A stretch of 64,000 bases of DNA from Limnephilus marmoratus. Taxonomy: Eukaryota > Arthropoda > Insecta > Trichoptera > Limnephilidae. The stretch lies in contig OU862922.1 of assembly GCA_917880885.1 (NCBI GenBank), positions 27,342,627-27,406,626 on the forward strand. The letters are read 5' to 3'. The position numbers and the translations under genes were made by a program. This document shows positions 22,680-33,184 of the stretch, piece after piece. Positions within the stretch are counted from its first letter, which is position 1. Every line of letters starts with the position of its first letter. The notes below the pieces were generated by a model. It did not search any database and had not been told where the DNA came from. It was given only the letters and a program-made list of their open reading frames with translations.

Positions 22680-23311
22680 TTTTTTTTACATTAGCTCCAC
22701 ACAGGAGGCTCTGAGGAAAATAATTTCCCTTGGGGCCCATGTTATCTTAGGAGATGCTGTGTGGAGGTTTGTTTGTTATTTTGAAGGAAAAAGGTACGAG
22801 GAATTGGTAAGAAACTGGGGGTCAGTGAGTCCAGGGGTCCTAGCATGGTCGATCGATATAGGTTTTACCGAAAATGTCGGTAACTTGCCATTGCTCCCGA
22901 GCACGACTGCAGACCGCTAACGAACAAATAATAGTTCACAAAGACTAGGGGTTCCTAATATACTTGACATAAATTGTTGTTTATTCGTTAGCGGCCTGCA
23001 TTCGTGCTCGGGAGCGATCACAAGTTACCGACATTTTCAATAAAACCTATATCGATCGACCATGCTAGGGGGCCAGGTGTGACGGACGTATGAAACCATC
23101 CCTCCAACTGTAGTGCAAGGCGATGAATCGAGAGATTCTGGAGAGGATAAAAGATCTCCCTCAACCAGTCTCTCTCGATCCTGTCCACCACGCAGCAGGT
23201 GAGCAGACACATCGGCCGCCAAGACCTCGACAAACCTCACCCGCATGAACCCGGGCACCCCTGCTAAATCACCAAACGTAGAGAACCACTTGGGGTGACC
23301 TATGGCAGAGG
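22680..23311 (-). mobile_element. repA copy 3, left part
   Basis: T-runs at 22680-22687 are the A-tail end. The terminal stem-loop 'cctgaggaaaataatttcc' follows (here as 'ctctgaggaaaataat'). The element is split by a foldback MITE at about 22837-23068 and then by a LINE from 23312. Its head resumes at 26724-26777. CTCAT is present at both outer junctions (22674-22679, and after 26773), a possible 5-bp target duplication. Confidence 0.75.
22837..23068. mobile_element. Foldback MITE inside repA
   Basis: The arms CCTAGCATGGTCGATCGATA (about 22838) and TATCGATCGACCATGCTAGG (about 23066) continue as inverted sequence through 'aaaatgtcggtaactt' and 'gctcccgagcacga' to 'gctaacgaa', giving arms of about 85 bp around a loop of about 45 bp. 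The flanks read CCAGGGGT and CCAGGTGT, an imperfect 8-bp target duplication. Confidence 0.75.
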
Positions 23312-23471
23312 TTTTTTTTTATTTTTTTTATTATAGCGACTATATAAAAATTTTTACATACAAAATATAATGGTGAAATTAAGAGTAAAATATTGTATTT
23401 CTTAGTCCTCCTCACTAGGGGGTCCTGTGCCGAGGCGGACTAAATTTATTTAAATATAGTTCATTTGTCTT

Positions 23472-24540
23472 CTATGTCATTTTTAGCGTCTTCGCTAGGG
23501 TTTTCTCATTGACCTCTTTAAGCCATATTTTTATTCTTGATTTGTATTCAATTGGATTTTTTATTAGTTTTATGTCTTGGGGAAGTACGTTATGAAGTTT
23601 TGTTGCAAAATATGTATAGTTTCTTTGTCCAAATGTGGTTTTATAACTTGGAATATTTTTTATATAATTTTTATTCGATCTAGTGTTATGCATACACGGA
23701 CTAGTAGAGGATTCATTATTTTTGAAGAGCTTCAATAATATATTTTTGGCATATATTTGCTGTACATTTGGTACGTCAAAGTTTTTGAAAATTTCAATTG
23801 AAGGCGTTCTAATTGGTACTTTCAATATGGTCTTTATGATTCCTTTTTGAATCGTATTCAGGTTGTGTAGGTACGTATGTGTAGCAGATCTCCATCCTAT
23901 GATTCCATATTCAATTCGAGAATGACATAACGCGTAGTAGACCTTTTTCATATCCTTTTTATTTAACACATTTCTTAAATTTTTAAAAAAATATATAAGG
24001 CTAGTGAGTTTTTCCGTAATACCTTTGATGAGTAGGTCCCATCTAAGATTTTCGTCAATTATTACTCCGAGATATTTAATGTTTTGTGTTGTTTCGATAA
24101 CAGGGCAGTAACATTGTGTATTATTTCCATGGCATTCATGTAATTTTAGTTCTAGTGATTTTATTGGTAGGCCCCTTGAGTTCATTGAAAATGTTATATA
24201 TTTTGTTTTGCTTATATTAAGGGTAAGCGAGTTGATTTTAAGCCAATTTTGAAGTGCACCAAGCGCTTTTTCAGCCTCCTTAAATGTATACGTCCAATTT
24301 TCTTCTTGAAATAATAAAACAGTATCATCAGCAAAAATGATTATGTTTCCTTTAATGGTAAGGTTAGTTAAATCGTTGATGAAGATAATGAACAGAATCG
24401 GTCCCAGTACACTCCCTTGAGGGACGCCATAGTTTAAAGATAGAAGTTTGCTCTTTTGTTTGCCAATTTGTACTTGTTGTTCTCGCCCTGTTATATATGA
24501 CTTATTTTCATTGTTGATTCGGCCATTCCATTTTTTTTTA
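23472..24540 (-). pseudogene. LINE RT, catalytic and C-terminal part
   Basis: Reading from 24540 on the minus strand, this segment is open in one frame down to the stop at 23472. It contains the motif GVPQGSVLGPILF (about 24425-24396), then FADDTVLLF with the two catalytic aspartates (about 24335-24321). LNISKTKY, the thumb region (NIKYLGVIID) and a C-terminal domain (YALCHSRIEYGIIGW) follow. The frame has no ATG before 24185 because it is the continuation of the upstream RT, separated only by a 315-bp MITE. The catalytic residues are intact, but the MITE, upstream stops and a frameshift make the whole element inactive. Confidence 0.9.
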
Positions 24541-24548
24541 GTTTAGTT

Positions 24549-24863
24549 CAAAGATAAGTAGATGTGCTATCTGCTGTTTTTACTACGTGGGTCTGCGCTT
24601 CCGGGTGTCGCCGATATTGTTTACCAATTAACAAATAAACTAAAAGAACAAATAATTAACGAATAAACCAAACGAATGTTAAACTAAATGAACGAATTCT
24701 TTCCTTATTCAAAATATATTGTTAACCAATATTAATGCACATTTTCAAAAAATCAACGAAATGAACAAATTCTTTTTGTATGAAAACTACGCTAAATAGC
24801 GCGTAGTCCGGCGACAGTTGCGCGGATACCATAGCATATCTCTTCTGTATTAGAATATCTTTG
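24549..24863. mobile_element. hAT-type MITE inserted in the LINE RT
   Basis: The ends CAAAGATA and TATCTTTG are inverted, and GTTTAGTT flanks it exactly on both sides (24541-24548 and 24864-24871). An 8-bp duplication is typical of hAT. It is 315 bp with no coding capacity. The interior matches the tandem copies at 34740-35402 in the opposite orientation, for example 'ggcgacagttgcgcgga' and 'gggtgtcgccgatatt'. Confidence 0.9.
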
Positions 24864-24871
24864 GTTTAGTT

Positions 24872-25659
24872 AGTAATATTTTATGGTCTATTGTGTCAAA
24901 AGCTTTTTGAAGATCTATGAATAAAGCTAAACATTTTTTCCCATCATCTATGTTTTTTATGGCCATGCTTGTTAGATTTTCTATGGCATCATTGGTGCTC
25001 AGATTTTCTCTAAAACCATATTGGGATGGTGATAATAATTTGTTTTGTTCAAGAAATTGAACAATTTGCTTCTTCATTACAGTTTCCAAGATTTTTGAAA
25101 AGGAGCTTAAGAGACTTATGGGTCGGTAATTATATACATCCTTTTTGTTACCACTTTTATGTATGGGTACAACTGTAGCTTTTTTAAGACATGAAGGGAA
25201 CACATTTGTAGATATAGACAGATTGACCAAGTATGTCAATGGGAAGGTCAGTACTTTTTGTAGTTGTTTTATTGTTTTATTTGAGATTACGTCATTTCCC
25301 GATGATTTATTAATATTAAGGGATGCAATTGCGTTTCTAATTTCAGTATTGGTTACTTCAGTTAACTTTAATTTTTCTATCTGGTTTATATTTTCCTTTT
25401 CTTCTGGTAGAATGCTAGTTTTTGGTTGACCGATTTTCTTTGCTAATTGTGACCCTATATTAGTAAAAAATTCATTAACATATTCGAGAATTTTGTCCGG
25501 ATGCTTTGCGAAAGAGATTTGGGTATTTTCAATTGTTAATTCCTCCATGTTCTTGTACCTTGTCTTGTACCTTGTATCTTGTATCTTGTACTCTTCCTCC
25601 ATGGGATGATTTTGCATTTGTAATTTCATTAATGATCTTCCATAATTTGCGCGGGTCAT
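24872..25659 (-). pseudogene. LINE RT, N-terminal part
   Basis: The minus-strand frame reads EYVNEFFTNIG, KATVVPIHKSG, YRPISLLSSFSKI, QYGFRENLSTNDAI and LFIDLQKAFDTIDH, RT motifs 0-A in the correct order with the motif A aspartate present. The segment ends at the MITE target site. With the MITE and one duplicated 8-mer removed, the frame joins the downstream RT part without a shift. The upstream boundary is a frameshift near 25590-25610, at a tandem TACAAGGTACAAG expansion that is unlike normal LINE coding sequence. Confidence 0.9.
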
Positions 25660-26212
25660 TGTTACATTCGTCTATTTTCTTCTTATAATAATTTTCTTTG
25701 ACATTTCGTATAACATTTTTGCAAATATTTCTGTACCTTTTATATTATCGTTGTATAAAAATATCACAAGGATTTAATTTAACTTTCCTATGTAATTCAT
25801 CTCTTTTTCTAATGCAATTTATAACGCTTTGAGTTATCCATGGTTTAAGATGTTGGTTTTTATGCGAAATCTTTTTTTCTATTGATTTGGTATTTGACAT
25901 GATGGTGAATGTTATATATTCAATGAATTCACTCCAGGCATTATTTGCATCAAGGTTCTCCAGTAGGCTTATCCAGTTTGTATTGAGTAACTGTTGTTTT
26001 ACATCATTCCATTTGGTTTCTGTCTTTTGCACGATAATTGGGTAGGGCTGCGATCTTTGTATTTTCTTTTTTGTAATAGATAAAATTGTTGTATAGTGGT
26101 TGGTTATAGTAGAGGTGAATATGATAGATTTGGTTGATTTAATAGTCTTACTGAACATGTGATCGATGCAAGATTTGCTGTCATTGGTTACACGCGTAGG
26201 TTTATTTATCAT
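25590..26212 (-). pseudogene. LINE endonuclease end and linker
   Basis: The frame reads INKPTRVT and CIDHMF, typical of the end of the apurinic-type endonuclease in CR1/Jockey elements. NHYTTILSI, a lysine-rich linker and, after an in-frame TAA at 25745-25747, NVIRNVKENYYKKKIDECN and RKLWKIINEI follow. It is in the same frame as the endonuclease part upstream, separated by one TGA (26219-26221). The frame is lost at the downstream tandem expansion near 25600. Confidence 0.85.
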
Positions 26213-26221
26213 ACTTTTGAG

Positions 26222-26686
26222 TCAATGGGAGGCCAGTGTTTGTTGATAACCAGTTCTATTGGGATGACCGTTTTCCAATATGTCAATATTTATATCTCCG
26301 ATAAGGAAGACATTTTTTGTGTTTTTTAGAAGATTGAGTTCATTAGAAAGCGTTTCAAGAAACTGATTAATATTAGTTATAGCTGGTGATCGGTATAGAG
26401 CTAATATCGTGGTTTCATCACCCACTTTGATTTTCAAACAGTTTGCATTTGGGAATTTTATTTCTTTGACTTCAGTTTTAATGTCATCTTTAATGTACGC
26501 TATCACACCATCATTTTTTGTGTAATTCAAATTGGTTGCATATGAGGTGTAATTATTAATATGCAAGGGTGAATATTTATCCTTTATCCAGCATTCAGTG
26601 AGGATAATTATATCTAGATTTATTTTTAGATTCTTAATTAGTATTTGAAGTTCATCAAAATTTTTGTTGATAATTTCAAAATTCAA
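26222..26686 (-). pseudogene. LINE endonuclease domain, N-terminally truncated
   Basis: The 154-codon frame begins at residue positions equivalent to the early endonuclease domain. LTECW (residues 29-33) carries the catalytic glutamate, LYRSP is at 97-101 and GDINID at 130-135 holds catalytic Asp/Asn positions. This fold nicks target DNA for target-primed reverse transcription. The frame ends in a single TGA, beyond which the same frame continues. The first strands of the domain and all of ORF1 are missing. Confidence 0.88.
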
Positions 26687-26723
26687 AATTCAAATTTTGT
26701 TCAAAATCATCAATGATTTTGTT

Positions 26724-26777
26724 GGTGTTGGTTATTCAATAAATGGTTCCCGGGGCGGCGGTACCCATACCCGCCTC
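26724..26777 (-). mobile_element. repA copy 3, head part beyond the LINE
   Basis: 'ggtgttggttattcaataaa' to CCCGCCTC continues the repA sequence left at 23311. The final CCAAATT of other copies is missing. CTCAT at the junction matches the other flank of this repA copy. Confidence 0.8.
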
Positions 26778-27346
26778 ATAACAAACAACAATAATACTAC
26801 AGCGAGGTCCAGAAGCGCATATAACAAAAGCAGATAAAATCCAGACTGCTGACCAGAAACACCGAGATATTAGTGTACAAAGCACTTATTAGACCAGTGC
26901 TCACTTACGCAGCTGAGATGTGGGTACTAACTAAGAGGAATGAGCGAGCCCTCGTCGTTTTTGAAAGGAAAATTTTGAGGCGTATCTTCGGACCGGTTCT
27001 AGAAAATTGATTTTGGCGCAGACGTTGCAACAATGAGCTCTTTACTCTGTTTATGAAACTAAACGTAAAAAAAAAAATTATAAAACTGGGTAGACTTCGG
27101 TGGCTGGGTCATGTGGATAGAATGACCGAACATCAAGCACCAAAGTCCCTTCTGAACTCAAGACCGATAGGGCGAAGGAGCCTGGGAAGGTCAAGAAAGA
27201 TGGAGCGACAACGTCCTCAAAGACATATCTCCCTTGGAGCTTCTAAACTGGAGAGAGCTGGCACAAAACCGAGATTAGTCGAGGAAGACTCTTGAGGAGG
27301 CCATGACCCACCAGGGGTTATAGAGCCAATAGTGATGATGATGATG
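26778..27346 (+). pseudogene. RTE-like LINE, C-terminal piece and (GAT)n tail
   Basis: The codons read TEILVYKALIRPVLTYAAEMW and then LTKRNERAL and FERKILRRIFGP. After frame damage near 27010-27080 they read LGRLRWLGHVDRM and a basic region with LLNSRPIGRRSLGR, the C-terminal signature of RTE-type LINE polymerases. It ends in GATGATGATGATGGTGA, a simple tail. It is the same copy as 22527-22679. Target sequence (satellite) resumes at 27347 with 'acaatcttaaaatg', the word lost at 22526. Confidence 0.85.
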
Positions 27347-27583
27347 GTGACAATCTTAAAATGTGTGGGTAGATTTAACTCCGTCCGGCAAAACATATTA
27401 CCACACTAATAATAATAGCGATATACTCGTACTCGGCCGCAACACAATATAATTAAGATTCTTAAAACTACGAAACTGAATAATGAAGGCTTTAACCGTA
27501 CAATCATAAACAAACCACTCACTGCACAATATATGGCAATTTAGACCGTTTTATTATAATTGGTTACAATCTTAAAATGTAGT
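27347..27583. repeat. Satellite array, middle part
   Basis: It resumes with 'caatcttaaaatgtgtgggt' and a unit starting TACCACACTAATAATAATAG at 27399. This unit has an extra internal segment ('aaacaaaccactcactgc') also present in the unit at 29806, so two length variants exist. It is interrupted at about 27584 by a TIR element. Confidence 0.75.
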
Positions 27584-29774
27584 GGCGTAGCGTGGGTTTT
27601 GGCCGCCCGGGGCGGAGGAAAATTTTGCCGCCCCCCCCCCATCCCTAACTTCTACAGGTACTTCTTTCGTAGATTTTCAAGCGCTGACGAGGGGGGGGGG
27701 GAGGTAGACACTTTCTATTTTTTATGCCGATTTTTATAATTAAAGATAATTGCTCTCAGTAATTGAGAATGCTATGCCTGTAATAGAATTTCGCATCTTC
27801 ATCACGCATACGTATGGAATGCAATGCTACACTCGGTACACAATGAATCTGCAACTTATTGTTATATTGATAACACAAAACTGGTTTAAATTAAACTAAA
27901 TATGCGGTGTATCAAATCTACACTCAGAACAAAAAAATGGTTTTTCTTTGATTCTTGCGGCTCTTACATTCTGAACATAAAACTGGTTTTTAATTAAATC
28001 TGTATGCGGTGAATTGAAACTACACTCAGAACATGAAAAGGGTTTTTCTTTGATTTTGCCGTCACTTACATTCAGAACACAAAACTGGTTTTAATTAAAT
28101 CTGTATGTGGTGAATTAAAACTATTCTCGGAACATCCGGGCGTAGGAAAATTTCGCCGCCCCCTTATTTGGGTACTATAAGCGGTGGGGGGGGGGGGGGA
28201 GGGGGCTGTTTACCTACGAGCCAGATTTTTTAATAATCACATTTGACGAGTATTCTTTCAACGAAAATCATGTTTATAAATTCTACTCCAAAGTTGGTTG
28301 ATTGATACTGCGTTAGAGTCCCCAAATAATAGTTACACATGCAACAATCAATTTCTCAGAATCTCACAGCGTTGTGGAATTCAAAAAATGTAAAACTTCA
28401 CTCCATGCACGATGAATCTGCAACTCGTTATTTAATTTATCGTTGTATTCTGAACACAAAACCAGTTTGTGTGCGGTGAATTAAAACTATACTCAGAACA
28501 TAAAAATGGTTTTTCTTTGATTCTGGCTTTAATAAATAGTCTGCAACTAGAATTTTATAACTGCACATCGAATAATGGAATGTTTTCCTTCGAAATGTGT
28601 CAGCAGATGAATCCAACTGGAATTTTACATTCTATACTGGTTTATATTAAATCTGTACCTGAATTACCGAAATTAAACTACACTCAGAACATGAAAATGG
28701 TTTTACTTTGATTCTTGCAGCACATACATATACTGCAAATGGAATATTATAACTGAACATCGAATAAGATAATATTTTCCTTTGAATTGTGTCAGTAGAT
28801 GAATCCTCAAATGGAATTTCACATTCTGAAAACTGGTTTAACCATTCGAATAATACCTATAAACTTTTGCCTATCAATGTTTGCGCACAAAATTTCCGGT
28901 TCTTCCTATGCATTTTAAATGTCCCTTTTTATTGTTTTTTTTTTTTTATCTTTGGCAAAAACCAAAATTGTTCTAAAATTTAGATATTGTAATTTTTCCG
29001 ACGTGCTTATTAGAACATTATTGTTTCTAAATATTAAAATGTTGATAGTGGAAATGTGGATTGGCTCAATAATACATGCCTGCGAATATTCGAATTAAAG
29101 TACCCGATTTAGAATAACCTTAAAATTTTAAACACAGATTCCTTTTCTTGAAATAAAAAATGTTATCAAACTGTATCTTAACTTTTTATCGCAATCACAA
29201 ATTTATTTTGAATTAAATGTGTGGGACATAATTTCACAATTTTATTTTAAAATTAAATGTGCGGGACAATTTGCGTCTCCTATAATTAGATAGGTTAAAT
29301 TAAATCTGTATTTGGCGAATTAAAACTACACTCGGAATATGAAAATGGTTTCTATTTGATTGCACTTCGAATAAAATAATGGTCTCTTTCGAAATGTATC
29401 AGCAGATGAATACACAACTGAAATTCATTCGTTAAATACATTCTGAACATAATTCTGGTTTTAGTTAAGAGTGAATCTGTTTGCGAGTTACCAGCTTTAA
29501 TTAGTATTACTCTCATAATATGCGTACCGTTTTCCTACGAATTACGAAATTTGCAGCTTAAAAAATATAATCATGGATATTTTTAATAAATAATAATAAA
29601 AAAATTGGATTCGTAAACGAAAGTATCGTAGAACATTTTTAAATAATGATTTTAAATGGTTTAAATTTTTCCAAGATAATATTATTATTTATTGGGAAAA
29701 TTTGCCGCCCCCCTTAAAAGTGCCGCCCGGGGCGGGCCGCCCCCCCCCCCCGCCCCCCCACGCTACGCCTCTGG
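27584..29774. mobile_element. 2.2 kb TIR element with GC-rich ends and internal repeats
   Basis: The left end AGTGGCGTAGCGTGG and right end CCACGCTACGCCTCTGG are inverted and continue inward as GCCGCCCGGGGCGG with poly-C/G tracts. The interior (27860-29470) is built from diverged, dispersed copies of a unit of roughly 110-130 bp. Its landmarks are 'cagaacatgaaaatggtttt', 'ttgattcttgc', 'cattctgaacataaaactgg' and 'aaatctgtatgcggtgaatt'. The GGCGTAGC end resembles ends seen in some hAT-type elements, but I could not confirm an 8-bp duplication. No transposase is encoded. Confidence 0.65.
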
Positions 29775-30120
29775 TATAGATATAATACCGAATGGCTTAA
29801 CATATTACCGCACGCATAATAATAGCGATGTACTCGTACTCGGCCGCAACACAACGTAAAGAAAATACATACTTAAAATTACGAAACTGAATAATGGTGC
29901 ATTTAACCGTACAATCACAAACAAACCACTCACCGCAAAATATATTGTGGTAATTTAGGCCGTTTTATTATCATTGGTTACAATCTTAAAATGTTCGTGT
30001 AGATATAACACCGAATGGCCTAACATAATACCGCGTAAATAATAATAGCGATATACACGTACTAGGATGAATCACAACATAATCCAAAGTATTGCAAACA
30101 CTAAAAATTATTTTTTTATT
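29775..30120. repeat. Satellite array, right part (two units)
   Basis: Units start TACCGCACGCATAATAATAG at 29806 and TACCGCGTAAATAATAATAG at 30029, a period of 223 bp that includes the longer variant segment. The array ends near 30120. Confidence 0.75.
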
Positions 30121-30206
30121 ATTATTGATCACAACTATAAACCTTATTGTAACATATTTTTAATTTAAATTAATAAATAACGTTGTATTAAACACTTAAT
30201 TATTTA

Positions 30207-30254
30207 CAAAAACCGACATGTTTCGTCAGCAAAGCTGACGTCCTCAGGGTTTTG
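30207..30254 (-). ncRNA. Hammerhead ribozyme motif, minimal type I (Penelope type)
   Basis: On the minus strand, helix I is 5' AAAACC (30253-30248) with 3' GGTTTT (30214-30209). The core box CTGAGGA is at 30247-30241. After one extra C (30240), helix II is GTCAGC/GCTGAC with loop TTT. GAAAC (30224-30220), a two-base loop and GTC (30217-30215) complete it, with cleavage expected after that C. Helix III is only 2 bp, as known for hammerheads of Penelope-like retroelements that act as dimers. The element body was not found. Confidence 0.75.
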
Positions 30255-30761
30255 ACAGAAATAATCTATTTTTTATCTTTAGGTCTTAAATTTAAAATGT
30301 CGTAAGGTGTATCTGTTATCAATATCTCTCATTCTTCTCATGTGATATCAGCTGCACGGTCTTGAACTTTGTAGTAAATTCAGACAATCTTGATACCTTT
30401 TCGTGATGAATTAATTGGCAAGTTGAAATGCATGTTACTTTGTGGCGCATGAAACGAACTCCGCTTGGATAAAATGAGATATTCAGAGGAAACAACAATA
30501 CGTCGGTCTACTTCTACCCGGGAACGTGGAAAGGCATAAATTTCTTAAGTTGGTAGGTAGGCTAAACTTTGAAGATTTTCAATTAAAATCAAACAAACGC
30601 CCATGGCTTATGTATGCAAATCCAATTTGGTTTGTAATGGCAATGTTTCCGGTTCAGAAAGCGAACCACAAATGCGTTTCATATCAAAGAACGTAGGCCA
30701 GAAGATTAAAAAAATCTGGATAATGGGATAATAATATTATAAAATGTATAAATATTTTTTT
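30255..30761. other. Unassigned DNA downstream of the hammerhead
   Basis: No reverse transcriptase or GIY-YIG motif of a Penelope element is visible in any frame, so the flanking body is lost or unrecognisable. Confidence 0.4.
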
Positions 30762-30832
30762 TTTAAATTTTACATTAACTCCACACAGGAAGCTTTGAGT
30801 AAAATTTCCCTGGTTTTATTTTTGGTGATTTA
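30762..30832 (-). mobile_element. repA fragment (A-tail end only)
   Basis: T-runs and 'ttacattaactccacacagg' followed by a degenerate CCCTGG stem, about 70 bp. The rest of repA is missing. Confidence 0.6.
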
Positions 30833-31342
30833 TCCACTAGAGCGATTTCGGTCGAAAAATGGACAAATTTTATTTTTCTGCGATTGATTTCGATCCGAAA
30901 ATGAACCACATTATACTGCCACTCGTAAAACATTTATTGTAATTATATATAACTTTTTCTTGGCCAGCTATTTATTTTAACACGAAGTTATTGAAATGCT
31001 TTATCTATTATGACCATTGATGTCGCATATCCGAACTTCGTAGACTATTTTAAAATAATGTTAAAAATAAATTTTTAAAATATTTTTTTCCCGCCGAATT
31101 TTTGAACAGCTGTTTACTGATAAAATTAAGTCCTTTTTTCCATAGATATTCACATTTCATTATCAAGTATACCACAGACAACATACAGAAACTGAAAATA
31201 TTCTATATGTATTGACCCGAATAAGTAACCTTCACGGCATTCAAGTAAAAAACACCCAGGATTCGGGTGAGTATAAACTTTACGATTTTTTTAAATTTTT
31301 TTTTATAAATCCTACAAAAACGAGATAAACGTAAAATACAGG
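30833..31342. other. Unassigned AT-rich DNA
   Basis: No recognised repeat or coding signal. Confidence 0.4.
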
Positions 31343-31345
31343 TTA

Positions 31346-31443
31346 GGGAACGTACCCAAACTATTCGGGGGGGGGGTCTTCAAAATGTCACGCTTGGTAC
31401 AAATGAGCGAAAAAAAAAGGTCACTTAGTATAGGTACGTTCCC
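31346..31443. mobile_element. 98-bp MITE with TTA target duplication
   Basis: The inverted ends GGGAACGTACC and GGTACGTTCCC are flanked by TTA on both sides (31343-31345 and 31444-31446). A G10 tract lies inside. The TTA duplication and GGG start resemble the MITE at 9357-9635, so both may be moved by Harbinger-type transposases. Confidence 0.75.
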
Positions 31444-31446
31444 TTA

Positions 31447-32047
31447 GTTCATTGGCTATATAGCATTATAATAACTTTTTATGTCTCGAAGTTAAAATTC
31501 GAAGGTATGATTTTTAGATGTTGGTGAAAAATTTAAAAGATGTCCTTCTGGGAAATCTCAAGCAACCGAGGGAAATTTATTTATTTCGCGTCATTGCTCC
31601 AGTGGAGATATAATTAGTGGATAAGTAGGTAAATTATATGATTTATAGTTAGGTAATTACTTCACGATGACCTCAGCAGTTCCGTGGAAAGAGCTTTCAC
31701 TTGGTGCTGTGTGTTATTGTTCTCCTATGGGTAATATATTTTTAAGGTTTGTTTGAACAAACTACGTTGTTACAAGAAAAAAAACAAATCCAAAAAGATG
31801 TACATACAATATAAGAGTCCTGCCTTAAATCTCGGTAGCAATATCTTGGTAGCAAAAGCAAATCTTGATAGCAAAGAGCAGGGAAGATAAAGGAGAAAGG
31901 GAAGTGTAAGATTGGGGATGTTGGAATCAGGTAATGAACACACTTCAAATTTCTCACCGAGGTGATGATACAACAAGTACCATCCACTCTGTATGAACAA
32001 TACTTTAAAGAAATAAAACAATTACTTTGCTATAACCACAATTTCTT
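31447..32047. other. Mostly unassigned; relative of the 6.2 kb repeat
   Basis: 31490-31580 is a diverged reverse complement of about 6230-6310, shared as 'aattcgaaggtatgattttt' against the inverse of 'aaaaatcatacctccgaatt'. The rest is unrecognised. Overlapping frames at 31742-32021 are not convincing. Confidence 0.4.
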
Positions 32048-32383
32048 TAATAATTTTTTTTTTTTTACAAGAACTCCACACAGGAGGCACTGAGGAAAAT
32101 AATTTCCCTCAGGGCCTACGTCATCTTTGGGGATGCTGTGTGGTGGGTTTTTTTAAGGAGAGGAGAGTTCTGGGAAGGAAAAGGGTTTAAGGGGTGGGTA
32201 GGAATCTGGGGTTCAGTGTCCTGGTCATCCGCCTCCAAGACTTAGACAAACATCACCCCATGAACCCGGGCACCCCTGCTAAATCACCAAACGTAGCGAA
32301 CCACTTGGGGTGACCTTTGGCAGAGGTGTTGGTTATCCAATAAAGGTTCCCGGGGCAGCGTACCCATTCCCGCCTCCCAAATT
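32048..32383 (-). mobile_element. repA copy 4
   Basis: A short-middle copy from T-runs at 32049-32067 to CCCGCCTCCCAAATT. The terminal stem-loop is well preserved: CCACACAGGAGG pairs with GCTGTGTGG and an inner stem CTGAGG pairs with CCTCAG. It is nearly identical to copy 1 outside that copy's rearranged end, suggesting recent activity. Confidence 0.8.
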
Positions 32384-33183
32384 GCATCATTATCAGGGTA
32401 TAAATAAAGCTGATTTAAAATACCTACATTGCGTGAGCTTTTACATACAGAAAGAGACAACTCATAAGATAAAGGAACAGATAATAGAGAGAAAGAGATA
32501 CATGTGTACACAATGGTTACCGTATTGTACTTACATGGATAAAACGTCACACGAATAGGTGATTAAGGGATAATGAGGTTTTTATGAGTTTATGGGAAAT
32601 ATTCCAAATATAGGGCCATTGGACACATTTAACTGATTTGATATTAAGAATTTGGTTAAGCAAAACCGGTCGGTATAAAAAATGAAATAAATAAATCGTG
32701 GATACAAACAAAATTATTGTTCTATTTCATTAAATATGTCAAACCACAAAGTGACTTCTTTCTACCAAAATACTTCAAAGATTCCGAAGAATTCCAGACG
32801 GAAATTCGTTAAGTGTTTTTCGAAGACACGTTGATTAATAATGTGTATTGTTAAAAGAGAAATTAATAAATCTTTTGGAGCATTCCAGAACAGCAAACTT
32901 TTTCCTTTGTCTTTTGAAAATAGCACACAATATGTTTCACTCGAAGTAATGGAAATAGCACTGAATCGAGCATGGATAACATAAGTAGAGGAAACTTTGG
33001 GAAAAGAAAAGAGGGCCGACAGTTTATTTATCATTGTATTAGGAACCGTTCCAAATAGGTCAATGTGATGGAACGCTGCAGTCAGTGGTGTCTCCTTTGG
33101 TGTAGTGGTGTAAAGCGTCTGATGAACCTTTGCAGAAATCTAGCCGACCAACGATCAAATCTACGAAATCCAAAAAAAATGTA
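32384..33183. other. Unassigned AT-rich DNA
   Basis: A 90-codon minus frame at 32762-33034 has no motif. No repeat partner was noticed elsewhere in the window. Confidence 0.4.
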
Positions 33184-33184
33184 T

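Larger units (their letters stand above)
23312..26723 (-). mobile_element. CR1/Jockey-group LINE, 5'-truncated, inserted in repA
   Basis: In the minus-strand order are endonuclease, linker, RT core, C-terminal region and a 3' UTR ending in an A-rich tail (T/A runs at 23312-23330). The 3' UTR contains a CCTC...GAGG stem-loop around ACAGG and CTAG (about 23405-23440), as at 4.3 and 43.1 kb. ORF1 is absent and the 5' end lies at the start of the endonuclease. repA sequence resumes immediately beyond 26723. Confidence 0.85.
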
